From Bacillota bacterium (lineage in GTDB: Bacteria; Bacillota; Clostridia; Lachnospirales; Lachnospiraceae): a stretch of DNA of 64,000 nucleotides. The stretch spans positions 1 through 64,000 of the forward strand of contig JAEZGY010000055.1 of assembly GCA_023416695.1 (NCBI GenBank), given 5' to 3'. The notes under the pieces are model-generated. The model did no database searches. It was not told the DNA's origin and worked only from the letters and a program-made list of their open reading frames with translations. Both the position numbers and the translations under genes were made by a program. Shown piece by piece: positions 33,446 through 42,624 of the stretch. Position 1 is the stretch's first letter; each line of letters opens with the position of its first letter.

Positions 33446-33649
33446 ATGAGTAAATATAATGCATTATGGGAGTATGTGAAGAATTGTAAGGAAGAGGAAA
33501 TGACTCTCACGTTTGAGGAGATTGGAAACATTGCTGGAGTGCCTATGGATCATTCGTTTTTGACCTATAAAAAAGAGTTACTTTTATACGGCTATACGGT
33601 AGGTAAAATCTCACTGAAAGGTCAGACGGTAAGCTTTCATAAGCAATAG
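33446..33649 (+). CDS. Conserved small protein of unknown function
   Basis: This 67-residue protein has a distinctive and probably conserved pattern: LWEYVKNCKEEEMTLTFEEI near the start, a small GVPMDHSFLTYKKELLLYGY middle, and a VGKISLKGQTVSFHK end. Similar small proteins of this pattern are familiar in Firmicutes, but I recall no assigned function. GAGGAG precedes the ATG. It lies 16 bp upstream of an acetyltransferase gene on the same strand, so it may be cotranscribed. Confidence 0.65.
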   Translation: MSKYNALWEYVKNCKEEEMTLTFEEIGNIAGVPMDHSFLTYKKELLLYGYTVGKISLKGQTVSFHKQ

Positions 33650-33665
33650 TAGATGGAGGGGTATC

Positions 33666-34133
33666 ATGGAATATGTTCTTGCTACAAAAAATGATATAGA
33701 GCAGTTGGTTGATATGAGGATTGCTTACCTTAAGGAAGATATGGTAGATATGACAGAGGAGCAAATCCAAGCCGTGAGAGAACAGCTCCCAGACTATTTT
33801 AAACATCATTTAGGAAATGACATTTTGGGATTTATTGTAAAAAATAATAAAGATATTCTTTCTACAGCACTATTATTAATAATACATAAGCCTGCTAATC
33901 CTAATTTCATGCATGGAAAAGTGGGAGAAGTGTTAAATGTCTATACAAAACCAGAATACAGACATCAGGGTATGGCCAAGGGTATTATGAAGAATTTACT
34001 GGCTTATGCCAAGGATCTTGGTCTGGATTTTGTAGAGTTAAGTGCGACAGAGCAGGGATATCCTTTATATAAGTCACTGGGGTTTTTAGAATCATCTTCC
34101 CACTATCGTAAAATGAAATATATCATTCATTAA
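33666..34133 (+). CDS. GNAT-family N-acetyltransferase
   Basis: The 155-residue protein has acetyl-CoA motif A, LNVYTKPEYRHQGMAKGIMKNLL, with a QGMAKG pyrophosphate loop, and motif B in LDFVELSATEQGYPLYKSLGF. The N-terminal helix EQLVDMRIAYLKEDM and the overall spacing resemble the YjaB/YhbS-like group. The acceptor is unknown. ATGGAGGGG precedes the start. It follows a small unknown gene and precedes another hypothetical gene by 34 bp; no functional coupling is obvious. Confidence 0.86.
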   Translation: MEYVLATKNDIEQLVDMRIAYLKEDMVDMTEEQIQAVREQLPDYFKHHLGNDILGFIVKNNKDILSTALLLIIHKPANPNFMHGKVGEVLNVYTKPEYRHQGMAKGIMKNLLAYAKDLGLDFVELSATEQGYPLYKSLGFLESSSHYRKMKYIIH

Positions 34134-34167
34134 GATAAAAGAAGGTTTTATTATTAAGGAGGTTATG

Positions 34168-34662
34168 ATGGGGTTATTTGAAAAGGAAGAAGACAAAATA
34201 GAAGATGTCTATATTGGTTTGCGCCAACAAGCCTTTGGAGTAAAGCCAGAAAATAAAAAGTTTTATCAAGAAGGTGTCAATTTAGTATTTGGAGCGGTGG
34301 TAGATATGCCAGTTTCTGAGGCAACCGTTTCTCTATTTTGTTCTTTTGATGGAACGGTTAGTTTGTATTTTAGCAATGGTGGGGGACTATTAGGAAGTGG
34401 ACAAGAGTATGAAACAGTCAGTAAGGCTGGAAGAGAGTTTTTATATAATGCTAGTCAAACACTTAGTTACCTTTCAACAGTAACAGATACTACTTTCGTT
34501 AAAAAGGACATTACAGTAGTCTATCTGTTGGCCAGCCAAGGAATCTATAAAATGGAGTATGATATGAATCAAAATCAGAGTGAGGAGTATAAATCCTTCC
34601 TGAACCATCTGATACAACGAGTTTTAAATGCACTAAGAGATAGTGGAGCAATGAATTACTAA
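34168..34662 (+). CDS. Conserved protein of unknown function
   Basis: The 164-residue soluble protein is not recognised. Its composition is balanced, with a Gly-rich turn (YFSNGGGLLGSGQEYETV) and an alternating strand pattern (EATVSLFCSFDGTVSLYFSN) that suggests a beta sheet, followed by two helices. No catalytic motif, signal peptide or membrane span is visible. The start is the second of two tandem ATGs, 5 nt after AGGAGG. It is 26 bp upstream of the DUF1287 gene and likely in the same transcript. Confidence 0.65.
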   Translation: MGLFEKEEDKIEDVYIGLRQQAFGVKPENKKFYQEGVNLVFGAVVDMPVSEATVSLFCSFDGTVSLYFSNGGGLLGSGQEYETVSKAGREFLYNASQTLSYLSTVTDTTFVKKDITVVYLLASQGIYKMEYDMNQNQSEEYKSFLNHLIQRVLNALRDSGAMNY

Positions 34663-34688
34663 CTGCTATTCTATAGGGGAGAACTTAA

Positions 34689-35342
34689 ATGAAGAAAAAG
34701 CTATTATTTATTTTAGCTCCAATTGGTTTATTGTTAATTATTGGAACGATTATCTTATATCGATATAACATTATAAAGCATAGAGCTTATACCAATGCTG
34801 ACTTTGGAATTGAAACGTACAAAAGCCCAATAGATATGGACCAAGATGGGGTGGATGATCAAACAGATATCCTAACTAACGTAAGGGCGTATATTGAAAC
34901 AAACCCCAAATATAAAAGTAAGTATTATGCTTCAGGATACCCTGATGATGAGTATGGAGTATGTACAGACGTGGTGGCAAACGGCTTTCTTGGAGCAGGA
35001 TATGATTTGATGGAATTAGTGGATCAGCATATCCTTGCCAATAAAGAACTTTATGGGGCAGAAAAGACGGATAAAAAGATTGATTTTAGACGAGTTAAGA
35101 ACCTTTATGTCTATTTTAAAAATACTGCTACAAACCTAACTACAGATGTAGAGGAGATTGACCAGTGGCAGGGTGGAGATATTGTCGTATTTAAGAAGCA
35201 TATTGGCATTGTATCTGATAAACGTAATTATCATGGGGTTCCATTTCTGATTCATCATGCTAGCCCTAGTCAATTTCGTTATGAAGAAGATGTACTGGAA
35301 CGTTATAGTGATGAGATTATTGGTCATTTTCGAGTGAAGTAG
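34689..35342 (+). CDS. DUF1287 family membrane-anchored protein
   Basis: The 217-residue protein has an N-terminal membrane anchor (residues 5-25) and an extracytoplasmic DUF1287 domain. The hallmark GVCTDVVANGF (C92) precedes the GYDLMELVD block, and a C-terminal HIGIVSDKR/HHASPS region supplies histidines, as in NlpC/P60-like cysteine hydrolases. The DMDQDGVDDQTD segment (residues 49-60) resembles a calcium-binding loop. The family is uncharacterised, but the Cys/His layout suggests a cell-envelope amidase or peptidase. AGGGGAG precedes the ATG. Confidence 0.83.
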   Translation: MKKKLLFILAPIGLLLIIGTIILYRYNIIKHRAYTNADFGIETYKSPIDMDQDGVDDQTDILTNVRAYIETNPKYKSKYYASGYPDDEYGVCTDVVANGFLGAGYDLMELVDQHILANKELYGAEKTDKKIDFRRVKNLYVYFKNTATNLTTDVEEIDQWQGGDIVVFKKHIGIVSDKRNYHGVPFLIHHASPSQFRYEEDVLERYSDEIIGHFRVK

Positions 35343-35398
35343 GAAGTACGATAAGATAACGTAGCCTAAGAAACTATAGAAAGAGGATATGAGATTAT

Positions 35399-36082
35399 AT
35401 GAAAAAGAGTTGTTTTATTATGGCACAAAATATTAAGAGCAGCCTTACGTTAAAAACAATACTGGGAGTGTTACTTGGAAATGTAATTATTGGGATTGCC
35501 ATTGCCATTTTAAGAGTGTCCAATATGGGAAATGACCCCTACACCGCTATGAATATGGCAGTGTCAGAGACCATTGGTAAAGGGCTAGGGGCTTACCAGA
35601 TTGTACTGAATTTAATTCTTCTTGTGGTACAGATAATTTGGGGGCGTAAGTATATAGGACTAGGTACTATCATTAATATGTTTTTGTTAGGATATGTTGT
35701 ACAATACATGATTCCAGTGGTGGAAATGCTGATAGGAAAAGAGGGCTCCCATGACTTTGTTATTAAGCTAATCATCATGGCAATAGCTCTAATAGTGCTA
35801 GCCTTTGGTCTAGCCATATACCAATCAGCTAATTCGGGAGTCGCTCCATACGATTATCTGTCTCTAGGCATGACAGATGCCCTTCCAACGCCATATTTTT
35901 TTAATCGAGTTAGTACAGATGCAATTTGTGTAATGGTTTCACTAAGTACATTTTTGTTAGGATTTCAGGAGTTTGAAGGCTGCCACCTTGGTATTGGGAC
36001 TGTTGTTACAGCTCTATGCTTAGGTCCGCTGATAGCAATGTTTAATAAACTAGTAAAACCATTTTATAAAGTGAATAAATAA
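35399..36082 (+). CDS. YczE/YitT-type integral membrane protein
   Basis: The 227-residue protein has five to six predicted spans. The NMGNDPYTAMNMAVSE segment after the first span and NSGVAPYDYLSLGMTDAL in the second half are the paired repeats typical of the YczE/YitT family (GxxPY/DPYT-like). A hydrophobic segment with QIIWGRKYIGLGTIINMFLLGY lies between them. The function of the family is not established. The ribosome site is poor (AGAGG at distance 14), so the start is uncertain. The ATPase promoter lies just after its stop. Confidence 0.78.
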   Translation: MKKSCFIMAQNIKSSLTLKTILGVLLGNVIIGIAIAILRVSNMGNDPYTAMNMAVSETIGKGLGAYQIVLNLILLVVQIIWGRKYIGLGTIINMFLLGYVVQYMIPVVEMLIGKEGSHDFVIKLIIMAIALIVLAFGLAIYQSANSGVAPYDYLSLGMTDALPTPYFFNRVSTDAICVMVSLSTFLLGFQEFEGCHLGIGTVVTALCLGPLIAMFNKLVKPFYKVNK

Positions 36083-36087
36083 TAGAA

Positions 36088-36116
36088 TTGACACATATAC
36101 ATATTTTACATATAAT
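36088..36116 (+). promoter_or_regulatory. Consensus sigma-A promoter of the riboswitch/P-type ATPase unit
   Basis: TTGACA and TATAAT, both perfect, are separated by 17 bp. The start site is about 36123, giving a leader of about 264 nt that contains the NiCo aptamer. Confidence 0.9.
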
Positions 36117-36175
36117 GGTAAATATAATTTCTCTTTGCACTGCATTACATTCTTTATTAGAATGCGAGTTCAACA

Positions 36176-36286
36176 GTACAGACTGAGCAGGCGATGAATC
36201 TTTCTAAGATCATGGGGCCGGGCCACCCAATGTGTGGCAACAGATTGCATTCAAGCATATCTGTGGGACAGTAGTATGTTCCATAG
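36176..36286 (+). ncRNA. NiCo (czcD) riboswitch
   Basis: The conserved core of the czcD/NiCo aptamer is present in order: CTGAGCAGGC, then GCCGGGCC, GGCAACAG and CTGTGGGACAG. The four stems can be drawn: P2 from GATGAATCTT, P3 from GCCAC with GTGGC, P4 from CAGAT with ATCTG, and an imperfect P1. The match to the known crystal-structure sequence, from memory, is close throughout. The class binds Ni2+/Co2+, and later work argues that Fe2+ is the natural ligand. A second hairpin (36278-36317) overlaps P1, but I see no clear U-tailed terminator, so the switching mechanism is uncertain. Confidence 0.92.
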
Positions 36287-36386
36287 GTGTGCTTTTCTTT
36301 TGTCACTCCTACGGAACAATGACCCCGAAAATGAAGTGCCATAGAGCTATCAAACTAATGCCATCGGCAATCAGGAGGTAACTTTT

Positions 36387-38912
36387 ATGACAAACACGAA
36401 TCTTAACCTGACAGGACTAACTAGTGTCAGAGCAAAACAATTGCAGCAACAATATGGTAAAAATGAGTTAACAACAGAGAAGAAGGAGTGCTTTATAATA
36501 AAACTTCTTCACATCGTAGGTGAACCTATGTTTTTACTCCTTATTGTTACTGCAATTATTTATTTTATCCTAGGAGAACCTAGAGACGGAGCAGTTATGC
36601 TAGTCTTTGTTCTCGGAGTAATTAGCATTGATGTCATTCAGGAGTGGAAGACAGATAAGACTCTTCAAGCGTTAAAGGAACTATCGGCCCCTCACGTGAA
36701 TGTCATTCGAGATGGGATAGAGCAGACCATAGCTAGCTCTGATTTGGTTCCAGGAGATATTATGCTTATCTTTGAAGGAATCAAGATACCTGCTGATGGA
36801 AGTATCGTCAAATGCAATGACTTATGTGTAGATGAATCCTCCCTTACTGGGGAAGCAGAAGGGGTATGGAAGGTAGCATCTGGAGATTTAGAGGACTTCA
36901 CTAAAAATATGACAGAGTACTGGAAGAAGGACTATTGTTATGCTGGCACATTGGTGACGCAAGGAACTGCAACAGTGATAGTCACTCAAATTGGAAATAC
37001 CACAGAATATGGGAAAATAGGTGCTAGTGTTGCCGGTGTCAAAGAGGAAGCAAGTCCTCTATTTAAACAGACAAGAAGCTTAGTGAAGTTATGTGCAGTC
37101 ATTGCAGCAGTGCTACTAACCTTAGTAGGAGTATTTACGTATATGAATTTAGGCGATCATAGCTTTAAGGAACGGATGATTGAAAGCATTTTATCCGGTA
37201 TTACCTTAGCCATGGCAATGATTCCTGAGGAGTTTCCAGTAATCTTAACAGTGTTTCTCTCTATGGGAGCGTGGAGATTGGCCAAAAAGCATTCTCTAGT
37301 AAGAAAGCTTCCTTCCGTAGAAACTCTTGGAGCTATCTCTGTGCTCTGTGTTGATAAGACAGGTACCATTACTATGAATCAGATGAGGGTGGAAGATGCT
37401 TGGGCGGTGAGTGAGCAAGAAGAAGGTTTGTGTGAGATTATGGGCTTAGGTTGTGAGACAGACGCTTATGATCCAATGGAAACTGCCATGTTATCCTATT
37501 GTGAAAAAAGGGGATTTGATAAAAACAGTTTATTTAGTGGGGAGCTAGTGAAAGAATATGCCTTTACCAATGAGCTAAAAATGATGGGGCATGTTTGGAG
37601 GAGAAATAATGAGATTGTGATTGCCGCAAAGGGCTGTCCAGAAAGTATTCTAACAATTTGTGACTTGTCAGAGGAGCAGGGAAAGCAAGTGGAGGATAAG
37701 GTTATATCACTGTCTAACAAAGGGCTTCGTGTTATTGCAGTAGCATCTGCTAAGATGAAAAGCGTAGAGGAGGTACCAGACACACTGATTCATTGTCATC
37801 TGACGTTTATAGGGTTAATTGGTCTTGAAGATCCTCCAAGAGAAAGTGTCAAGGAAGACCTCACCCGTTGCTATAAAGCAGGGATCCGAGTAGTCATGAT
37901 TACAGGAGATAATGGAGTTACGGCTGCTTCCATTGCAAGAAAAGTAGGAATGCACAATTGCGACCACATTATCACAGGTGCAATGATAGAGCAAATGACA
38001 GAGGAAGAGTTACAGGAACAGGTAAAGGATGTATGTATTTTTTCTCGAGTGATTCCTGAGCACAAGATGCGAATTGTAAAGGCATTTAAGGACAATGGAG
38101 AAATCGTAGCTATGACTGGTGACGGAGTAAATGATGCACCGGCTTTAAAATATGCTGACATTGGTATTGCTATGGGGAAAAGAGGAAGCCAGGTATCTAG
38201 AGAGGCTGCAGACCTTATACTAATGGATGACAACTTTACTACTATTGTGGAAACGGTACATGATGGAAGGAGAATCTATGACAATATAAGAAAGGCAGTA
38301 GGTTATGTATTTACCATACACATTCCTATCGCCCTTTCTGCTCTCCTTGCACCATTTCTAGGAATTACCCCAGTTGCAGTATTCTTGCTGCCATTACAAG
38401 TGGTGTTGTTAGAACTTATTATTGATCCTACCTGTTCAATCGTGCTAGAAAGGCAACCAGCAGAACAGAATATCATGGAACGTAAACCACGTAAACAGAA
38501 AGAAAATATAGTAACTGCAAAACTATTGACGAAAAGTGTAATTCAAGGCTTAGTGATTTTTGTAGCCTCCTTTGGTGCTTACTATATTACCTTAGCAAAT
38601 GATACATCTAATGCACCTACTGCAAGAGCTCTTGGCCTTGCTATTATTATGTTATCCAACTTGTTTTTGGTACAGGTAAATAGCTCTGAACGTGACCCAT
38701 TTTGGAATTCAGTCAAGGCACTTGTAAATGACAAGGTAATGTGGGGAGTAAATCTTGGGACTATCTTGATGTTAGCAGTGATTCTATATACACCACTTCA
38801 TAGCTTTTTAAAACTTGCATCCTTATCTCCTTTACAGTTACTTCTTGCAGTGGGCATCGCTTTTGTGGCAGTGTTTTGGTATGAAGTAATCAAATGGAGT
38901 AAAAGAAAGTAA
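36387..38912 (+). CDS. P-type cation ATPase under NiCo riboswitch control
   Basis: An 841-residue P2-type ATPase. Present are the actuator loop LTGEAEG, the phosphorylation site D323 in LCVDKTGTIT, the nucleotide-domain KGCPES and the hinge MTGDGVNDAPALK. About ten spans are predicted. The ion-site residues differ from SERCA-like calcium pumps: M4 is PEEFP (280-284) in place of PEGLP, M5 carries HIPIALS with H645, and M6 is ELIIDPTCS with E676, D680 and a Cys. The NiCo riboswitch predicts export of a transition metal such as Fe2+, Co2+ or Ni2+. AGGAGG precedes the ATG. Confidence 0.93.
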   Translation: MTNTNLNLTGLTSVRAKQLQQQYGKNELTTEKKECFIIKLLHIVGEPMFLLLIVTAIIYFILGEPRDGAVMLVFVLGVISIDVIQEWKTDKTLQALKELSAPHVNVIRDGIEQTIASSDLVPGDIMLIFEGIKIPADGSIVKCNDLCVDESSLTGEAEGVWKVASGDLEDFTKNMTEYWKKDYCYAGTLVTQGTATVIVTQIGNTTEYGKIGASVAGVKEEASPLFKQTRSLVKLCAVIAAVLLTLVGVFTYMNLGDHSFKERMIESILSGITLAMAMIPEEFPVILTVFLSMGAWRLAKKHSLVRKLPSVETLGAISVLCVDKTGTITMNQMRVEDAWAVSEQEEGLCEIMGLGCETDAYDPMETAMLSYCEKRGFDKNSLFSGELVKEYAFTNELKMMGHVWRRNNEIVIAAKGCPESILTICDLSEEQGKQVEDKVISLSNKGLRVIAVASAKMKSVEEVPDTLIHCHLTFIGLIGLEDPPRESVKEDLTRCYKAGIRVVMITGDNGVTAASIARKVGMHNCDHIITGAMIEQMTEEELQEQVKDVCIFSRVIPEHKMRIVKAFKDNGEIVAMTGDGVNDAPALKYADIGIAMGKRGSQVSREAADLILMDDNFTTIVETVHDGRRIYDNIRKAVGYVFTIHIPIALSALLAPFLGITPVAVFLLPLQVVLLELIIDPTCSIVLERQPAEQNIMERKPRKQKENIVTAKLLTKSVIQGLVIFVASFGAYYITLANDTSNAPTARALGLAIIMLSNLFLVQVNSSERDPFWNSVKALVNDKVMWGVNLGTILMLAVILYTPLHSFLKLASLSPLQLLLAVGIAFVAVFWYEVIKWSKRK

Positions 38913-38947
38913 TAGGATAGAAAGAGCGGATAACCTATTTTCTTGGA

Positions 38948-39985
38948 TTATACCAATCCCATACAGAATTCAACAAAGATAGCAACTACCACTACTAATA
39001 GGGAAATGATAAATCCATGGATCATCGGGCGTACCCCGCTCTTTTTTATGTCCTTAAAGCTAGTATTTAGTCCGATTGCTGCAAGTGCCACAACCATTAG
39101 AAATTTACTTACTTGTTTTGAACTGTTACTTACCCATGTGGGAATTACACCAAAGCTATTTATAATGGCTAATGCCACAAAGCCAAGTATAAATAAAGGG
39201 AATAGGGAGACAAAGTTTAGTTTCTTTTGTCCCTCCATATGGCTCCCTGTAGCAAGGGCTTTCTTTTGCTTTAGATGAATGTTAATAAAGGAAAAGACCA
39301 GTACAGTGGGAATGATAGATAGGGTACGAGTTAGCTTTACCATAGTAGCAAAGTCACCTGCCATCTCACTATAGGCGAAACCAGCGGCCACTACGCTGGA
39401 GGTATCATTTATAGCAGTACCAGTCCAAAGCCCATAGGCCATATCACTAAGGTTCATCATACGTCCTAGGGCTGGGAATAGTAGAATCATAGCCATATCA
39501 AATAAAAACGTAGCAGACATAGCATAAGCAATATCACTATCTTCTGCATCTATTGCAGGAGCTATGGCTGCTATGGCAGAACCACCACAGATACCTGTAC
39601 CAGCAGAAATTAGGTTAGATAACTTCCAGTTAAGCCCTAAAGCTTTTCCCACAAAGTATCCGCCTCCAAAACAGGTGATTAGAGTGAAGATCATGACTGT
39701 TAAGGAAAGCTTTCCTACTTGCAAAATGGTACCAATACTAAGGGATGCACCTAGTAGGATAATGGCTAGCTTTAGTAATCTTTTTGAAGTGAATAATAGT
39801 CCACTCTCTAGTATAGCTGGATGCCAAAAATAATTAATGAGCATCCCAATAAACAAAGCAATGACAGAAGCACCGATTAAGTGAATTGGTAATAACCCTT
39901 CTATAAATTTTGCTGCAGCTGCAATGAGAAAAGCTAAAGCAAGTCCAGGTATAATTGCAAGTATGTTTTGGTATAACTTTTTCAT
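38948..39985 (-). CDS. YeiH family putative sulfate/organosulfur exporter
   Basis: The 345-residue protein has about ten spans and the YeiH (UPF0324) family hallmarks. A first Gly/Ala-rich half ends in SAGTGICGGSAIAAIAPAI (about residues 126-144), and the second half contains WTGTAINDTSSVVAAGFAYS and TRTLSIIPTVLVF. YeiH proteins are annotated as putative sulfate exporters, and some are associated with sulfonate or taurine breakdown. The substrate here is inferred from the family only. AGGAGAT precedes the ATG. It lies between the P-type ATPase (convergent) and the esterase-like gene. Confidence 0.88.
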   Translation of the reverse strand: MKKLYQNILAIIPGLALAFLIAAAAKFIEGLLPIHLIGASVIALFIGMLINYFWHPAILESGLLFTSKRLLKLAIILLGASLSIGTILQVGKLSLTVMIFTLITCFGGGYFVGKALGLNWKLSNLISAGTGICGGSAIAAIAPAIDAEDSDIAYAMSATFLFDMAMILLFPALGRMMNLSDMAYGLWTGTAINDTSSVVAAGFAYSEMAGDFATMVKLTRTLSIIPTVLVFSFINIHLKQKKALATGSHMEGQKKLNFVSLFPLFILGFVALAIINSFGVIPTWVSNSSKQVSKFLMVVALAAIGLNTSFKDIKKSGVRPMIHGFIISLLVVVVAIFVEFCMGLV

Positions 39986-40011
39986 ATAATATCTCCTATC
40001 ATGTTAGTAAA

Positions 40012-40054
40012 AACAGCTAGCCATAATATAGTATTATAGCTAGCTGTTTTTTTA
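40012..40054. terminator. Terminator hairpin with CAGCTAGC arms (copy 1)
   Basis: AACAGCTAGC (40012-40021) pairs with GCTAGCTGTT (40039-40048) and both sides carry T-runs. On the minus strand it ends the esterase-like transcript. A nearly identical hairpin occurs at 43153-43194. Confidence 0.8.
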
Positions 40055-40114
40055 TGTATTTATGATTCTAACTTTATTTTATGTATAGCGCTATGTTTTC
40101 AAGATAATGATGCC

Positions 40115-42355
40115 TTATTTAGTTTTAAGCCCAGTTTTATTATAAGAGGATCGACCATTTTGGTTGTAGGCACGGACAGTATAATAATAATAGCCCTTTA
40201 CCTTCTTCTTGGCAGTAGTATCGAAATAGCTTGTCGTATTACCATTTCTAATGATTGCGATGCGTTTCCATTTGCCACCTGACACACGGCGATAGACATA
40301 ATAGCCGGTAACTTGATAAGATTTGCTCCAGTTTATCAAATTACCTTTTGATGTCTTCGTCAGTTTTTGCAATTTAACTGTAGAGGGTACCTTCGATGTG
40401 GTGATCCCTTTATTATTGTAACTAGATCGACCATTTTTATTGTAGGCACGTACCGTATAATAATAAAGCTTCCCTTCTACTACAGTTGTATCAGTATACG
40501 ATTTAGCTGAGGAACTTGCTACAGTTGCAATTTTTCGCCAAGAACTACTTACTGTACGACGGTAAACATAATATCCAGTAGCATAGGTAGAAGATTTCCA
40601 CGTAATTATCGTTCTTTTTCCAGAGTGTGTCACAACTTTCATGGCAACAGATGTAGGTATTGTATTGCTGATCCGTATACTGGCAGAATGACCACCAGCT
40701 ACAGTGGCCGTTATGACACCTTGACAATTTTGAATCGGCATTAATAGGGTGCCTAATTCTAACCCTGCCCAAGTTGTATTACTCCAACATAAGGATTTAC
40801 TTAGATACACTGGAGAAATCTTTGCTACCAGTGGTGTGTTCTCAGCGGGAGATAGTACAAGGTTAGTTGTTAGTGGAGTGTATCCATCTGCCCCATAAAG
40901 TGTTACCTTAGCAATATTAGTCGGAGGTTTCACGTAGTTGAGGATATAGCAAAGGTTTGTGGCAACGTCTCGTCCAATTTCGTTGTAACCTCTCTGTGAA
41001 TAGTGAATAGATGGATGTACATCTTTTACAGTTTGAGGCATGGAGGTTTTTATAACAGTTGGATTTTCTATAAAGTAGTTTTCTTCTGTTCCATAGGTCT
41101 TTTTAAAATAGGTTGCGACGGAATCAGAAGTAGCCCATTCATCTGCTAAATCACTGACTAAGTAAACGTTTTTAAATGCATCTTCGTTGGATTGTACTAT
41201 GGAGAATAAAGACCTTCGGACGTTGGTTAAGTAGACATCTTTTAAGCTATAAGCTTCCTTATCATCTGCTCCTGCGCGAGGCATAAGAATACCAGCAAAT
41301 TCAAGATCCTTATTTACTCCACTGTGATTATCACTGCCTAGATCTTTCATTAGAGCTTTGTGCATATCTTTAAAATACTGCTTATAGGTTGCAGCACTTA
41401 ACGGTGTATGTTCATCTGCCTCACCTTGGAGCCAGAAATATCCTTTATGACGTAGGATATAGTGTCCGGCTTGAATTTCTTTGTATAATAGTTCTTCAGC
41501 ATTCTGATATAGAGCGACAGCACGGTTATAATAATTATCAGATGAATTGTCTGGTATCCATTTAGTGATAGAGGAACTTCCTATAGCTGCATTCACTAAC
41601 CAGACTTTTTCTCCTGTCAGCTTGTACCAACGATAAGCAAAGGCACTATCCCATCCGGCTTTTCCTTGCCCTACAGAGGTAAGATTATTAAGACGCCTAT
41701 ATTCCTCTGTAGCACTATTATCTGTCATTGAACTTGGAAAGAAGAAGTTAACGTTCTCGGTAGATACTTGCTTCCATGGGGATTGATACCAGCCAATATA
41801 CTCATTATACTTTTTACTGCTTGCAATATAGGTGTTGTATACGGTTCCTTCTTCATTAACAATTCGCTGATTTTGATATGTAAGAGAGGTACTGGCTGTA
41901 TTGGAAGAAAGAGCACCCTCAGCATTACTTTGACCAATAAGTAGGAATAGACTGATTGGGGCAGCAGATATATTGAGTTGATAGACAGTACCATCCAAAA
42001 GGCTAATTACTACTGTACCACAACCAGTTGCAATGATTTTTTTCGGATTGGTGGGATCTATGGTTACTACGGCAACATCTGGATTGTTGGTTCCACATTG
42101 ATAAGAAGTCACGGACATATGATTTGCTATAGTTTCATCCGTAACAGTGTATATGGTTTGTACATCACTAGGAAAGGTATAACGATCATCATAGTGTAAC
42201 ATTACTGTTTTACTAGGCTCTGGGATAGTAATACTTCCCTCACTTTCTACCTGGAGTGAGATGCTTTCCTCAGCTTTTACCTGGAGTGAGATACATAATA
42301 CAGCAAGAACGCATGATACAAAAATACTTAATACTCTTTTTGTTTTCATGTACAT
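40115..42355 (-). CDS. Secreted SGNH/sialate-O-acetylesterase-like protein with two FN3 domains
   Basis: A 746-residue exported protein. After a signal peptide (hydrophobic SIFVSCVLAVLCISLQVKA) come about 100 residues with Ig-like character. A SASA-type (DUF303) esterase domain begins at FLLIGQSNAEG (Ser nucleophile) and ends with DVHPSIHYSQRGY (Asp/His). GYFWLQGEAD is the family's central block. The C-terminus has two fibronectin-III repeats (GYYVYRRTVSSSWRKIA and GYYVYRRVSGGKWKRIA). It probably deacetylates plant or host glycans. AGGTGG precedes the ATG. Confidence 0.9.
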   Translation of the reverse strand: MYMKTKRVLSIFVSCVLAVLCISLQVKAEESISLQVESEGSITIPEPSKTVMLHYDDRYTFPSDVQTIYTVTDETIANHMSVTSYQCGTNNPDVAVVTIDPTNPKKIIATGCGTVVISLLDGTVYQLNISAAPISLFLLIGQSNAEGALSSNTASTSLTYQNQRIVNEEGTVYNTYIASSKKYNEYIGWYQSPWKQVSTENVNFFFPSSMTDNSATEEYRRLNNLTSVGQGKAGWDSAFAYRWYKLTGEKVWLVNAAIGSSSITKWIPDNSSDNYYNRAVALYQNAEELLYKEIQAGHYILRHKGYFWLQGEADEHTPLSAATYKQYFKDMHKALMKDLGSDNHSGVNKDLEFAGILMPRAGADDKEAYSLKDVYLTNVRRSLFSIVQSNEDAFKNVYLVSDLADEWATSDSVATYFKKTYGTEENYFIENPTVIKTSMPQTVKDVHPSIHYSQRGYNEIGRDVATNLCYILNYVKPPTNIAKVTLYGADGYTPLTTNLVLSPAENTPLVAKISPVYLSKSLCWSNTTWAGLELGTLLMPIQNCQGVITATVAGGHSASIRISNTIPTSVAMKVVTHSGKRTIITWKSSTYATGYYVYRRTVSSSWRKIATVASSSAKSYTDTTVVEGKLYYYTVRAYNKNGRSSYNNKGITTSKVPSTVKLQKLTKTSKGNLINWSKSYQVTGYYVYRRVSGGKWKRIAIIRNGNTTSYFDTTAKKKVKGYYYYTVRAYNQNGRSSYNKTGLKTK

Positions 42356-42474
42356 TTTAGAACCACCTCTCTATTTGTGTAATCCATCTGTGAAACAGAT
42401 GAATCATATATAGTTTAGGTCGACTATTTTTAATAGCTTTATTACTTTATATTTATAATTAATTTAAAAATACA

Positions 42475-42508
42475 CAGTGTTAGGAATCAACTAAATGATC
42501 TAACACTG
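42475..42508. repeat. Perfect 9-bp inverted repeat in the esterase/ybaK divergent region
   Basis: CAGTGTTAG (42475-42483) and CTAACACTG (42500-42508) form a perfect inverted repeat without a T-run. It lies between divergent genes, so an operator or a leader hairpin is possible. A second small hairpin, CATCTGT-N3-ACAGATG, is at 42385-42401. Apart from these I see nothing else in this 270-bp gap. Confidence 0.4.
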
Positions 42509-42624
42509 CAAGAAAGCCCTGATAATATGAGTTTGCTATAACAGAAAAAAAGTTTTACAATAGCATCAAGAAACTGTACTGGAAAAGGTGTGTTTGGTAA
42601 TAACAAATGGTAAGGATGGAAGTT

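Noticed and set aside
34689..35342. Dockerin-like calcium loop (DMDQDGVDDQTD) as evidence for a cellulosome protein
   Set aside because: A single loop without the second dockerin repeat; it is part of the DUF1287 domain itself.
36176..36386. M-box (Mg2+) or yybP (Mn2+) riboswitch as the P-type ATPase leader
   Set aside because: The conserved M-box and yybP blocks are absent, while the NiCo core motifs are all present and in order.
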